Shown here: positions 1 to 9,200 of the stretch, piece by piece | Numbering within the stretch: position 1 is the first letter of the stretch | How the letters are laid out: each line of letters opens with the position of its first letter | Assembly (NCBI GenBank): GCA_016932235.1 | Contig: JAFGDF010000308.1 | Span: forward strand, 1 to 18,413 | DNA from: Deltaproteobacteria bacterium | GTDB lineage: Bacteria > Desulfobacterota > DSM-4660 > Desulfatiglandales > HGW-15 | Direction: 5' to 3' | Length of the DNA stretch: 18,413 nucleotides | Notes under the pieces: generated by a model | Seen by the model: the letters and a program-made list of their open reading frames with translations, nothing else | Databases searched by the model: none | Told to the model about the DNA's origin: nothing | Position numbers and translations under genes: made by a program

Positions 1-15
1 ATATGGTATTTTATC

Positions 16-44
16 TTGACATCAACCACAATAAATTGTATAAG
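16..44 (+). promoter_or_regulatory. Sigma70-type promoter of the deacetylase gene
   Basis: A perfect -35 box TTGACA (16-21) is followed, after exactly 17 bp, by TATAAG (39-44), five of six matches to TATAAT. Transcription would begin near position 51, about 27 nt before the ATG at 78. It is the best-matching promoter in the window. Confidence 0.7.
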
Positions 45-77
45 GATCCTTAATCCCTATAACTTTCTGGCACATAG

Positions 78-887
78 ATGGTTGAAATGGTTAATGAGCA
101 AGGAAATATAGAAAGAAGGCATTTTCTAATAAAAAGTGCCTATTTTTTTACCTGCAGCCTGCTGGGACTGGGCGGCCTTAAAAAGGCCTTTGCCCATGAA
201 GGTAAAAAAGCGCGTAAAACCGGTAAACCTCAAATCGCCTTGATCATAGACGATATAGGCTATAACAAAGATACCCTCAGGCAATTTCTGCGGCTTGAGA
301 TTCCATTGACGTTCGCCGTCCTGCCGCGGCTCCGGAATACTAAAAATTTCGCAGAAGAAATTCATTCAAATAATCATGAAATTATACTTCACCAACCCAT
401 GGAACCGTATAATTCGAGCCTGGATCCTGGCCCGGGAGCCTTGTTCGTAAAAGATAAAAGCACTAAAATTATCAAGGTATTAGAGGAAAATATATGTAAT
501 ACCCCCCATATTAAAGGCCTAAATAACCATATGGGGTCAAGGTTCACTTCTTCAAGAGATAAGATGAATGAAGCACTTCATGTTATAAAGGACTATAAAC
601 TATTTTTTATAGACAGCCTGACAACAAGTCAATCCACCGCCTATGAATCAGCAAAAAAACTCGATATCGCGGCTGGTTTCAGGAATATATTTCTGGATAA
701 TAAACCTGACGAGGAACGCATCAAATGCCAGCTTCGCAGGTTGTTATCGCATGCGGAGAGATTCGGGCATGGAATAGGCATAGGCCATCCCTATGTAGCA
801 ACTGCCAGGGCAATAGAGCATTTCATTGGTAATATCAACAGGAACGACATCTCTCTTGTAAACGCATCCACTTTAATCCCTTTATAA
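78..887 (+). CDS. Tat-exported divergent polysaccharide deacetylase family protein
   Basis: This 269-residue protein belongs to the divergent polysaccharide deacetylase family (DUF610/YibQ-like), which has a NodB-like fold and is thought to act in the periplasm on envelope glycans; substrates are not established. Visible motifs are IIDDIGY (Asp58, Asp59), HQPMEP (105-110), NNHMGSRFT near 149-157 and a C-terminal GHP, all in the usual family order. The N-terminus carries ERRHFLIK (twin arginines 13-14), a hydrophobic stretch at about 21-34 and an AFA|H cleavage site near 39, so it looks like a Tat signal peptide, less usual for this family. No strong ribosome site precedes ATG 78; ATG 87 is an alternative that keeps the signal. 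It is a single-gene unit with its own promoter, convergent with surE. Confidence 0.88.
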   Translation: MVEMVNEQGNIERRHFLIKSAYFFTCSLLGLGGLKKAFAHEGKKARKTGKPQIALIIDDIGYNKDTLRQFLRLEIPLTFAVLPRLRNTKNFAEEIHSNNHEIILHQPMEPYNSSLDPGPGALFVKDKSTKIIKVLEENICNTPHIKGLNNHMGSRFTSSRDKMNEALHVIKDYKLFFIDSLTTSQSTAYESAKKLDIAAGFRNIFLDNKPDEERIKCQLRRLLSHAERFGHGIGIGHPYVATARAIEHFIGNINRNDISLVNASTLIPL

Positions 888-912
888 AATGATTCTTTTC
901 AGGATCATTTTA
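885..912. terminator. Bidirectional hairpin terminator spanning two stop codons
   Basis: A perfect 9-bp inverted repeat, TAAAATGAT (885-893) and ATCATTTTA (904-912), can be extended inward by a T-G wobble, a C-G and a T-A pair to leave a tetraloop. It contains the TAA of the deacetylase gene (885-887) and the TGA of surE (905-907 on the minus strand). The A/T flanks give a U-rich 3' arm in both directions, as expected of a shared intrinsic terminator for convergent genes. Confidence 0.65.
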
Positions 913-1723
913 TGTCTAAATCAGAAAAATCCTTTTTTCCCCCGGAAGCCTGCCGGACAAAATCAGAAAGGCGGCAGGGAAGAGTTTGCAGTCTTCGTAA
1001 CTCATCCCTGCTTGTCAGATCATAGGTCACAGGCGTAATGGTAATCATCCCTTTTTTAAGGGCATTTGCATCTGTGTCTGAAGCATCTTCTTCCAAAGGG
1101 GTTTCTCCGGTCAGCCAGTAATAGACATTCCCCCTGGGATCTATCCGGCGTTCAAAACTCTCCTCAAATCTGCCCACTCCTTGCCTTGTAATGGCAACTC
1201 CCTTGATTCTTTCAGCAGGCAGAGCAGGGATGTTAACGTTTAAGGCAATACCACTCTTAAGATCATTCTCATCCATGTATCTGATGACTTCCCTGCTGAA
1301 ACGCGCCGCGAAGTTATAATCGGGATCCACACGCGTGTTTAGAGAAATCGCCGCGGATTTTATCCCGAAGAAAGCTCCTTCGGTGGCCGCTGATACTGTT
1401 CCTGAGTAAAGAACATTGACCCCCACATTGGCCCCGAGGTTAATACCCGAGATGATAATATCAGGTTTCGCGTCAAGCAATTCCTGAACCGCAATCTTTA
1501 CACAGTCTGCCGGCGTGCCCTTTACGCCATATCCGAAAAAAGAATCGTTCCTAAAAACCCTCCGAACCATTAAGGGAGATGAAAGAGAAATTGCATGTCC
1601 GACAGCGCTCATTTCAGATTCAGGGGCCACAACCTTAACATCAAAATCACCGCATAACTCATTATAAAGGGCCATTAATCCCTTAGCATAAATACCATCA
1701 TCGTTTGTAAGCAGCACTTTCAA
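905..1723 (-). CDS. surE: 5'/3'-nucleotidase SurE
   Basis: SurE is a cytoplasmic metal-dependent phosphatase that removes phosphate from nucleoside 5'- and 3'-monophosphates and is linked to stationary-phase survival. The 272-residue product shows the whole signature: TNDDGI with metal ligands Asp8 and Asp9, Ser39 in PESEMSAVGH, GTPADCVKIA (69-78), SGINLGANVG with Asn95, and YSGTVSAATEGAFFG. Length is typical. The start is TTG at 1723-1721, chosen because a near-perfect Shine-Dalgarno (AAAGGAGGGGG) lies a few bases upstream; the nearby ATG is out of frame and reads ATG-TCT-TGA. It is not beside pcm, nlpD or rpoS, its partners in many proteobacteria. Confidence 0.96.
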   Translation of the reverse strand: MKVLLTNDDGIYAKGLMALYNELCGDFDVKVVAPESEMSAVGHAISLSSPLMVRRVFRNDSFFGYGVKGTPADCVKIAVQELLDAKPDIIISGINLGANVGVNVLYSGTVSAATEGAFFGIKSAAISLNTRVDPDYNFAARFSREVIRYMDENDLKSGIALNVNIPALPAERIKGVAITRQGVGRFEESFERRIDPRGNVYYWLTGETPLEEDASDTDANALKKGMITITPVTYDLTSRDELRRLQTLPCRLSDFVRQASGGKKDFSDLDIK

Positions 1724-1768
1724 GACATCCCCCTCCTTTAAATGATATATACCACATAGAAAATACCG

Positions 1769-1815
1769 AATAAAGAACTTTGAATTCCGAACATTGAACC
1801 CGGAACTTCTTTATT
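1769..1815. repeat. Inverted repeat around a GAACTTTGAA-type repeat
   Basis: AATAAAGAA (1769-1777) and TTCTTTATT (1807-1815) form a perfect 9-bp inverted repeat. The interior (1775-1806) consists of GAACTTTGAATTCC and GAACATTGAACCCGG, two variants of one ~15-bp unit. The same unit recurs at 13044-13056 (inverted) and 13224-13236, so this is a dispersed low-complexity repeat family. It lies in the 198-bp gap between surE and the histidine kinase and could also end transcription arriving there. Confidence 0.5.
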
Positions 1816-1921
1816 TAGTCTTGATTATTTTGCCTTTTAATTGCTTCACATTTCAAACTCATGTATATTAAGAAGAACATATCCCTGCTGTTGCTTTTCA
1901 ATCTAATATAAAGGGTCTGGT

Positions 1922-3196
1922 TTGACTGGCGAAAATACAACAAAAATACATCACGCATTGGACACTATCCTGAAGTTCAGCGCCCTGATTAATTCTTCAT
2001 TAAAAATTGAGGACGTGCTTAACAATGCCATGAAATGGGCCGAAGAATTCATAAATGCCGAAGCCAGCTCTATCTATGAGCTTGATGAGGAAAAAAATGA
2101 ACTTTTTGTGCGTCTGGCCAGAGGAGAAAAAAAAGAGCCCATGGAAAAACTCCGGTTAAAAGTCGGGGAAGGGATATCAGGTTATGTAGTTGAAACCGGA
2201 AAAGCCATGGTGATACAGGATGTCCATAAAGAGGAACGGTTCGATGAAAGATTTGACAGGATCACCGGTTTTAAGACAAAGTCAATGATATGCGTGCCCT
2301 TAACAATAAGGAATAAAACGAATGGCGCCTTCCAGGTCCTTAATAAGAAAGGAGATGAACCCTTCACACTGGCTGACCTCGAACTGTTGACTGGAATGGC
2401 TCAACAGCTGACCATTGCCATGGAAAACGCGAGACTTTATAGCAGATTGGAAGAAAAATTTGAACTTACCGAGCAGGAACTATCGTTAACACAGAAAAAA
2501 TTGATACTTTCAGAACGCCTCGCCGCCATAGGGCATATTGTAAATGGAGTGGCTCATGAGATAAGAAATCCTATCATGACAATAGGCGGTTTTGCTCGAA
2601 GAGTAAAAAGCTCATTATCGGATAAGGAAAAACTTCTTGAATATGCGGATATCATACTTAATGAAACCGCTCGTCTTGAAAGACTGGTCATACAGGTTAA
2701 CAAATTCGCCGAGATACAAACCGCGGTATTCTGTTCCGATAATATTCTATCGGTGCTGGAAAAGGTTGTTGATAAATTCCTGCCGGCAGCCAAGGAAATG
2801 GGCGTTCAAATCAAAACTGAATTTCCCGCCACAGCGCAAATAATAGACATGGACTCTCCTCAAATTGCCACGGCTATTTCTAATATCATCGAAAACTCCC
2901 TTGAATCGATTCATGAAAATGGCGAGATTAAAATAAAGCTTGACCATGTAAATACCGGCATCATCATAGAGATCAGTGATACGGGCAAGGGTATCAACAA
3001 GCATGAACTGGATTCGATCTTTGATCCTTTCACAACTTCGAAGAGTACGGGGGCAGGTCTGGGTATGACCATGGTCAACCAGATTATCATGAACCATCAT
3101 GGCGAGATCAGAATCGATACCACGGAAGGCAAGGGAACAACCTTGTCAATTCTATTACCGATAAATCAGGATCAGACAAACTGGAGATGGAGATGA
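1922..3196 (+). CDS. Soluble GAF-domain sensor histidine kinase
   Basis: A 424-residue two-component kinase that autophosphorylates on histidine. Order: a GAF ligand-binding domain (about 10-175), a linker helix, the HisKA dimerisation domain with H-box AHEIRNP (phosphoacceptor His212), then the HATPase domain with N-box Asn325, G1 box DTGKG (353-357), F-box FDPFTTSK and G2 box GAGLGM (377-382). All catalytic motifs are present. There is no transmembrane segment or signal peptide, so it is cytoplasmic and the GAF domain must read an internal ligand or a partner. The start is TTG with an AAAGGG-like site just upstream. A weak possible -10 (TATATT, 1864-1869) precedes it. No response regulator is in the window. 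Its stop overlaps the next start as ATGA, which implies translational coupling. Confidence 0.93.
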   Translation: MTGENTTKIHHALDTILKFSALINSSLKIEDVLNNAMKWAEEFINAEASSIYELDEEKNELFVRLARGEKKEPMEKLRLKVGEGISGYVVETGKAMVIQDVHKEERFDERFDRITGFKTKSMICVPLTIRNKTNGAFQVLNKKGDEPFTLADLELLTGMAQQLTIAMENARLYSRLEEKFELTEQELSLTQKKLILSERLAAIGHIVNGVAHEIRNPIMTIGGFARRVKSSLSDKEKLLEYADIILNETARLERLVIQVNKFAEIQTAVFCSDNILSVLEKVVDKFLPAAKEMGVQIKTEFPATAQIIDMDSPQIATAISNIIENSLESIHENGEIKIKLDHVNTGIIIEISDTGKGINKHELDSIFDPFTTSKSTGAGLGMTMVNQIIMNHHGEIRIDTTEGKGTTLSILLPINQDQTNWRWR

Positions 3197-4146
3197 AGAA
3201 GAAGAGGAGCAGGATCTGGTGGGGGCTCTTGATATTACTGCTGTTGGCCATAGCGATATTTTTTGGGTATTACCTGGGTCGGGATAACGCTCTTGTTGAG
3301 GAAGCCGCTTTGGTGGAGGAAGTGGTTGAAAAAGCAAAAAAAATTCCCCTTAAGATAAAAGAGGTGAACCCGGTTAGTAATTCAACCCATGGAATAAAAG
3401 AAAGAAATGAAAGAAATGAAATAGAGCAAATCGAGGAGACAGAACCTCAAAAGGTCCGCATTGCTATTAAAGGAAAAGAACCATCGATTGGAATTCCAGC
3501 GCAACCGTTAAAGGAGGATTACTGTGCTCAGATAGAATCACAGTTTAGTGATTTTTTTATCTATTTGGACAGCCGGGATTATATAAAAGAGATGGATTTA
3601 AAAACAGATAGTCTTTCTCTCTATAAAAAAATATTGGGGGAACTGTCCTCCAATCCTCCAATTCCTTCTGGAGAAGGCCTTTCGCCTGAAATCATGAACA
3701 CGAATATTTTTTTCCTCTTCCGCATCCTGGACTGGGAGGATATATGTTTTGTGAAGGAGGTGCTGAAACATGAAGCCGACACTATTGAAATGAACATGGA
3801 TCTCTTTTATCAATTTTTTATGTCGAGAGATCAATGCCCCGATCCGGAAAACCTGAGACCCACATTCAGAATCCTCTATCATTACGCGGGATTTTTTCTT
3901 AATACCATCGGAGGACGGGCCTGTCTGTTCAGGCGAACATCAACGGTGAGACTTCTTATGACCTATTATTCAATTCTTGTCATCCATGAAGCTGATAAAA
4001 CCGGAGGGAATAATTACGGGATTGATATCTGTCCGGAAATAGCGCCTCTCATGAGGGAAATCAGCATCCAGCCTGATCTCAGATTTCAGAATGAGTATAT
4101 CTCACAATTAACGGGAATAAAAGATTATTATGAGGGTAAAAGGTAA
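3193..4146 (+). CDS. Membrane-anchored protein of unknown function, coupled to the histidine kinase
   Basis: I do not recognise this family. The start is placed at ATG 3193, which overlaps the kinase stop as ATGA and has GGAG (3183-3186) at correct spacing; the ATG at 3187 lies too close to that site. The N-terminus is strongly basic (KKKRSR), followed by a transmembrane helix of about 20 residues (WWGLLILLLLAIAIFFGYYL). By the positive-inside rule the remaining ~285 residues should be periplasmic. A charged, Glu-rich linker follows, then a compact, probably helical domain with five scattered cysteines (in DYC, DIC, DQC, RAC and DIC contexts) and many aromatic residues. The coupling suggests it supplies the membrane or outside input that the soluble kinase lacks. 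That is inference. Confidence 0.8.
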   Translation: MKKKRSRIWWGLLILLLLAIAIFFGYYLGRDNALVEEAALVEEVVEKAKKIPLKIKEVNPVSNSTHGIKERNERNEIEQIEETEPQKVRIAIKGKEPSIGIPAQPLKEDYCAQIESQFSDFFIYLDSRDYIKEMDLKTDSLSLYKKILGELSSNPPIPSGEGLSPEIMNTNIFFLFRILDWEDICFVKEVLKHEADTIEMNMDLFYQFFMSRDQCPDPENLRPTFRILYHYAGFFLNTIGGRACLFRRTSTVRLLMTYYSILVIHEADKTGGNNYGIDICPEIAPLMREISIQPDLRFQNEYISQLTGIKDYYEGKR

Positions 4147-4149
4147 GTC

Positions 4150-5052
4150 CTACACCATCTTTATTGAATAATGAATGGCTAAGGGTGAATCGGGGGTTAC
4201 CTCCCGCCCCAGGCCAATGATGCCGCTACCAATCAACGGCGCTTCATCCCTTTTGAGGTTCAGGGTCTTTTTATTCTGGATGAGCGCATATGTTCCATTT
4301 GTGCTCTGATCAATTAATACAAATTTTCCTCTGTTGTACTCAATTCGCGCGTGTGATCTTGAAACGCGGTTGTCATTGACGACAACATCATTATGGTTTT
4401 GACGACCAAGTGTGGCGCTCGGGCGATTCTGGTCAACTTCTATTCGTTGCCCCTGAAACACAAGCTCCATTTTAGATTGGATAGTCGTGGAATCAAAAGA
4501 ATCATCAACCATCACAGTCGCATCCTGTTGTTCCCATACTATCTCATGGATGTCGATTTCTCCGCTTTTTCCTTTAACAGTGGTTTTATCAATAATCCGG
4601 GTAGCGCTTTTGTGTTTGGGGCTCAACAGATTAACCGTCTCCCCGGTAGTAATGATCTGTCTTTGCTTTGCCAAGGAGACCATACGAGCGGCCACATTAA
4701 CCGCGTCTCCAAACACGTCATTATCTTCCCTGATAACCGGCCCATACTGAAAACCCACATAGATATTAGGGGGAGCTACACCCGGCATCTCCGGAAGAGT
4801 AAGTGTCTCGAGCTCCCTGTTCATCTCAATCGCAGCCTCAACCGCGTTATCGGCTGTGGGAAAGGTGCACATAATCTCATCACCTATGGTTTTAATCACA
4901 ACACCATTATGCTGAGCCGTCAACCTAGAAAAAAGAGAAATGCAGTTGCCGATAAGGTTTTTCGCTGCCGTATTACCTAACGTCTCATACAGGTGGGTGC
5001 TCTTTGCCACGTCAGCAAATAAAATTGCCAGTGTAATACTTTCTCTGGTCAT
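4150..5052 (-). CDS. Class III nucleotide cyclase with C-terminal FHA domain
   Basis: A 300-residue cytoplasmic protein with two domains. Residues 6-175 are a class III cyclase catalytic domain: metal-binding Asp14 (FADV) and Asp58 (GDEIM), transition-state Asn119 and Arg123 (NVAARM), and the base-selecting pair Lys54 and Asp112, a combination typical of adenylate rather than guanylate cyclases. It should therefore make cAMP as a homodimer. Residues about 195-295 form an FHA domain with GR (216-217), SRSH (231-234) and TNGT (251-254), the residues that hold phosphothreonine. An AAGGA site precedes the ATG. It lies 79 bp downstream of a PP2C gene on the same strand, probably one transcript, and converges with the coupled membrane-protein gene with only 3 bp between them. 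Confidence 0.93.
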   Translation of the reverse strand: MTRESITLAILFADVAKSTHLYETLGNTAAKNLIGNCISLFSRLTAQHNGVVIKTIGDEIMCTFPTADNAVEAAIEMNRELETLTLPEMPGVAPPNIYVGFQYGPVIREDNDVFGDAVNVAARMVSLAKQRQIITTGETVNLLSPKHKSATRIIDKTTVKGKSGEIDIHEIVWEQQDATVMVDDSFDSTTIQSKMELVFQGQRIEVDQNRPSATLGRQNHNDVVVNDNRVSRSHARIEYNRGKFVLIDQSTNGTYALIQNKKTLNLKRDEAPLIGSGIIGLGREVTPDSPLAIHYSIKMV

Positions 5053-5131
5053 ATCCTTATTCCATGAAACTTTCGATTAATATTAAAAAGCCCTGAATTC
5101 TTACCCTGTAGAAAGGCTTCACACGATATAT

Positions 5132-5926
5132 TTACAAGATTCTGCATATGATAACGCTTATATTATCCTTGCCGCCCGCGTTATTAGCCTCTTCTATCAT
5201 CATTTCAGATATATCATCAACATCTTTACGTGATCTTAGAATATCAGACATCTTTTCATCCGAAACCATATCGGTAAGACCATCACTGCACAGTATATAG
5301 ATATCACCTTGCCGAGATTCATCCCACTTAATATCAGGAACAACCCCTTCTTTGGGACCAACAGCCCTTGTAACAATGTTCTTTGCGGGCTCGTTTCCGC
5401 TCTGCCCGTTTCGTACCCACTGAGCATAAGCGGAATGATCACTGGTAAGGCTTTTCAGGGTGGAATCTCTCCAGCGATAAATCCGGCTGTCTCCCACATG
5501 GAACCACAGGATATTGTCGCTCTCCACAGGTATCAAACCCACGACAGTGGCGCCCATATAGCGCTCGAGACCTTCTTTCCTGTTAATCTCAAAGAGTTTT
5601 GAATTTGCTCTGCTGATACCTTTATCCACCAGAGAAAAAAGGCAAATTACCTTGGCGGGCATATCTTCGACATTCGTTATCTCCTTAAGTTCTGCTGAAA
5701 TTAGATCAGGTTGAAGGTACTCCTGGATCACATCGAGGACTATTGAACTGGCCTCAGCCCCCCGCTCATGTCCACCCATTCCATCAGCAAGCAGAAGAAA
5801 ATGCCCGTCCTTATCAAGATAAATGGAATCCTGGTTTTCTGACCTTATCCGTCCGGGATCAGAAATGCCAGCAGCAACAATCATCTCACCGTCAATGTGC
5901 ACTCGCACTCGCTCTCTTGAGTTCAT
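5132..5926 (-). CDS. PP2C-type Ser/Thr protein phosphatase (first copy)
   Basis: A 264-residue soluble PPM/PP2C phosphatase that removes phosphate from Ser/Thr using two metal ions. Motifs in order: SENQD (29-33), metal ligands in LLADGMGGH (Asp48), MGATVVG (124-130), GDSRIYRW (145-152), the DH pair at 163-164, CSDGLTDM (Asp215) and GGKDNISVI (Asp254). All acidic metal ligands are intact. It has no membrane segment, so it should act on cytoplasmic phosphoproteins, plausibly the kinase encoded at 11105 or substrates bound by the FHA-cyclase just downstream. The first 15 residues precede the conserved domain and the ribosome site is weak, so the exact start is uncertain; Met15 is an alternative. 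Confidence 0.93.
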   Translation of the reverse strand: MNSRERVRVHIDGEMIVAAGISDPGRIRSENQDSIYLDKDGHFLLLADGMGGHERGAEASSIVLDVIQEYLQPDLISAELKEITNVEDMPAKVICLFSLVDKGISRANSKLFEINRKEGLERYMGATVVGLIPVESDNILWFHVGDSRIYRWRDSTLKSLTSDHSAYAQWVRNGQSGNEPAKNIVTRAVGPKEGVVPDIKWDESRQGDIYILCSDGLTDMVSDEKMSDILRSRKDVDDISEMMIEEANNAGGKDNISVIICRIL

Positions 5927-6079
5927 TGGACACTCATTTTAAAAAAATATTATTGGCTGAAATGTGCGGCCCCGGTAATACAGAGCACTGTAAAGGTTTT
6001 CAACAGTTCACCCGTAAATCTGCCGAATCTTCTGGATAAGCCCATATAGTTATTCAATACACACATAATACCAGATGGG

Positions 6080-6109
6080 AGGATAGATGAAAGTGTAATG
6101 CCCTGTCAA
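6080..6109 (-). promoter_or_regulatory. Possible promoter of the PP2C/FHA-cyclase unit
   Basis: On the minus strand a perfect TTGACA (6109-6104) is followed after 18 bp by TATCCT (6085-6080), four of six matches to the -10 consensus. It would give a leader of roughly 145 nt before the phosphatase start. It mirrors the plus-strand promoter across the palindrome at 6113-6129. Confidence 0.4.
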
Positions 6110-6112
6110 GTG

Positions 6113-6129
6113 ATATTATTTAATAATAT
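6113..6129. promoter_or_regulatory. 17-bp AT-rich palindrome, candidate operator
   Basis: ATATTATT (6113-6120), a central T and AATAATAT (6122-6129) make a perfect palindrome. It lies 3 bp from the minus-strand -35 box and 8 bp from the plus-strand -35 box, in the gap between divergent genes. A dimeric regulator could bind there and control both directions. An UP-element role is also possible because it is pure A/T. Confidence 0.45.
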
Positions 6130-6137
6130 ATTTCCTG

Positions 6138-6166
6138 TTGACAATTTCCAGCATAAATTCTATATG
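6138..6166 (+). promoter_or_regulatory. Candidate promoter of the pseudo-caspase gene
   Basis: TTGACA (6138-6143) is perfect. A 17-bp spacer leads to TATATG (6161-6166), four of six matches to TATAAT. The implied leader before ATG 6274 is about 100 nt and contains a small hairpin followed by a T-run. Confidence 0.5.
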
Positions 6167-6221
6167 TTATATCCTAAAGAGGTGCTTTTATCTTCCGCGT
6201 AACCTGACAGCTGAAAAAAGA

Positions 6222-6242
6222 ACACTATCAGTGTGATTTTTT
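6222..6242 (+). terminator. Small hairpin plus T-run in the leader, possible attenuator
   Basis: ACACT (6222-6226), loop ATC and AGTGT (6230-6234) form a 5-bp stem, followed after two bases by six T residues (6237-6242). It lies downstream of the candidate promoter and about 30 nt before the start codon. The stem is short, so this may be a weak attenuator or chance. Confidence 0.25.
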
Positions 6243-6273
6243 ATCGTCGATTTCCTTTTGCTTATTAAAGGTC

Positions 6274-9200
6274 ATGTCCATAACGAGATCTATCATATCG
6301 ATTTTATCAGCATTCATAGTCTTGCTCTGGGCGAGCTTGGCAAATGAGGCACTGACCGCGCTTCCGGAAAAAGGAGGTTCCAGTGGCATAAACCACGCGC
6401 TTATCATAGGGATCAGCAATTATGATGACTGGGAAAAGTTGGAAAGCCCCGCAAGAGACGCAGCCGAGATCTACAGAATCCTGACTGAGAAGTACGACTT
6501 TAAAAAGGAAAACGTCATCCTTCTCACTGATCTCACAAAAGAAAAACCAACCCGCGAGACAATTCTCACCTACCTTGAGCAATTTGTCCATGAACTGACG
6601 GAAAAGGACAACCTGCTTATCTTTTTTTCAGGGCATTGTACGGAAGACGAAAAAGGCGAGACTTACTGGATACCTAAAAATGGTAAAAAAGACAAGAAAT
6701 TTACCTGGCTGGAGCATACCGATATCTGTGATGAATATCTGGGCTCGGAAAGCTTTAAGGCAAAGAATGTCTGTATATTGGCGGACTCCGTATTTACTAA
6801 AAAGGTATTAAAACCCACATCCATCGTCCTCTCTCCCTATGATCTGAGATACCCTGAAAAGATTATGGAAAAAGCACAAAGCAGCTCCCGTGAACTAATG
6901 GCATTTAACGACAGACACTGGCCGGGGAGCAAAACGACGGATGGATATGGCCTCTTTACCTACTATCTTAGAAAAGGCTTACTGGATAACTGGCTAAAGG
7001 TTATCGATATAGAGAATCTCCTATTTGAAGAAGATGCAATTTTTCAGATACAGAAAATTTCAGGAACGAGGCTCTTAAGGGGAAGACTCAAGAACAGCCC
7101 CATGGAGAAAGAAGGCCAGACTGTCCTCACAAGGATAATATCACCGCCGGTTGTCAATATAGTGGATGCGTTCGCAAACCCGAAAAAGGGGTTTGTAGGC
7201 GATCGTTTCATCATAGAAGCTAAAACCAGCAGCCCTGCCTTTGAAGTCTATTGCGAAGTAGGCGGCAAACAATATGTTATGGAAGGTTCCGGCACTGAAT
7301 GGAAACACGCTGTAAAGTTGGCAAGCCTCGGAACTGTTGACTATAGCGTAATTGCCATAAACTCCGACGACATTGAGGGAAAACCGAAATCTGGCAATAT
7401 CACGACTCTTCCGCTTGCTGAAAACATGGTAAATGTCACACAGGCCGATGTGAACCCCAAAAAAGGAGTAGCCGGTGAGGATTTCTCTTTTCATGCAACT
7501 ACGGATGTATCTGCCAGTGGCGTGACGCTGGTGATCAATGAAAAGCGGTTTGAGATGACCGGATCCGATAAAACATGGTCGCTAAGCCGGAAAATAGAGG
7601 ACGTGGGAACCCTGGATTTCTCAATAGCGGCCAAAAATCAAGATGGACTGGAGGGCCGTTCAAAAGGTGGAGTGCTGGTCATCACACCACCCAAGGTCAA
7701 TATTGTAACAGTTGAGGCGGAACCCGAAAAGGGTTACTCCGGAGATGCATTCATTATCAAAGCCGGTACTGACTTTAACGCAAGTTCCGTGTCATTGATC
7801 ATGGATAAGACCATTTACGCCATGGAAGGTTCGGGTAAGGAATGGACCCTGAAGAAAAATATAACCGAAATCGGGAAGAAAAAATTTACGATAGTCGCCA
7901 AGAATTCTGAGGGCGTTGAGGGGCTATCCAGGGATGGGGAGCTTCTGGTTGAAGAGATGCCCCTCGGCATACCAGACATCGTAACCGTCGCTGTCAGCCC
8001 AAAAACCATTCAGGTCGCAGAAAACTTCATAATCAAGGTAAAGACAAGCGAAGACGCCGAGGAAGTCGTCTTAGAGTTGGCAGGCAAAAAATATAACATG
8101 GAGGGCGCTGCTACCGACTGGAGATTTACCAGCCAGTTAGCCGCCGCGGGAACCAGCAGTTATAAGATTACCGCCGCAAATAAAAACAATGAACGGGGAA
8201 CCTCGAAAGACGGTGAAATCACGATAATTGAAAAAATCGAAAAGGGTGTTGATGTGGCGAGTATTGAGATTAGCCCAAAAGAAGGAATCATTGGTGAGAC
8301 ATTCGACTTCAAGGCCGTCACAAGCGCTCCCGCTCAAAGTGTCTCGGTCGTGATAGGAGAAAAACGATTTGATATGACCGGTTCAGGCACGAATTGGTCA
8401 CTCAAGAAAAAGATTGATGATCTTGGAGCTATAGATTTCTATGTGGTAGCCAAGAATAAGGAAGGGAAGGAAGGAACTTCCAAAGACGGAACCATTGTGA
8501 CAAAAGCCCTGATCACGAACATTGCGAAAGTCGAAGTTATGTCCGATAAGGGTTACGTGGGAGAAGAATTCCAGATCAAGGCCGTAACCGACCAACCGGC
8601 TTCTTCCGTCACGCTCAAGCTCGACGGTGTTAATTACAAGATGGAAGGGTCCGGCACAAACTGGGCATTTAAGAAGAAGATAACTGAAACAGGCAAGAAA
8701 TCCTTTACAATTACGGCTCAAAATCTTGAGGGGAAGGAAGGAAAACCCAAAAGCGGAGAAATAACAGCCAAACTGGCCATTCCGGATGTTACTGCCGTAA
8801 CGTTTGATCCTGAAAAAATCTTCGCTGGAGACAGCTTCACAATCAAAGTAAAAACCAGCACTACTGCTGAAAAGGTCTTTGTGGAAATAGACGGAAAACG
8901 TTTTGACATGCAGGGCGCTGATACGGAGTGGAGGTACATGGCCCAGGTTGAAAAAGTCGGCGATGTAGGTTATAAGGTCCATGCCCAGAATAATCAAGGG
9001 GCTGCCGGCTTGACAAAAGAAGGGAAGATAAGTTTCGCGGAAAAGCCGAAGGCCCTGATTAACGTGGCAAAGGCGGAAGTCTCTCCCGGAAAAGGATATT
9101 CAGGCGGAAAATTCACATTCGGGGCCATCACCGAAAGTCCCGCTCAAAAGGTGATTCTAAGCATCGGTGGCGAGAATTTCGAAATGACCGGCTCAGGAAC

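Noticed and set aside
6098..6202. 34-codon open frame overlapping the palindrome and promoter, preceded by GGGAGGA and a three-codon frame ATG-AAA-GTG-TAA
   Set aside because: It covers both candidate -35/-10 regions, its product has no recognisable features, and the good ribosome site serves only a three-codon frame.
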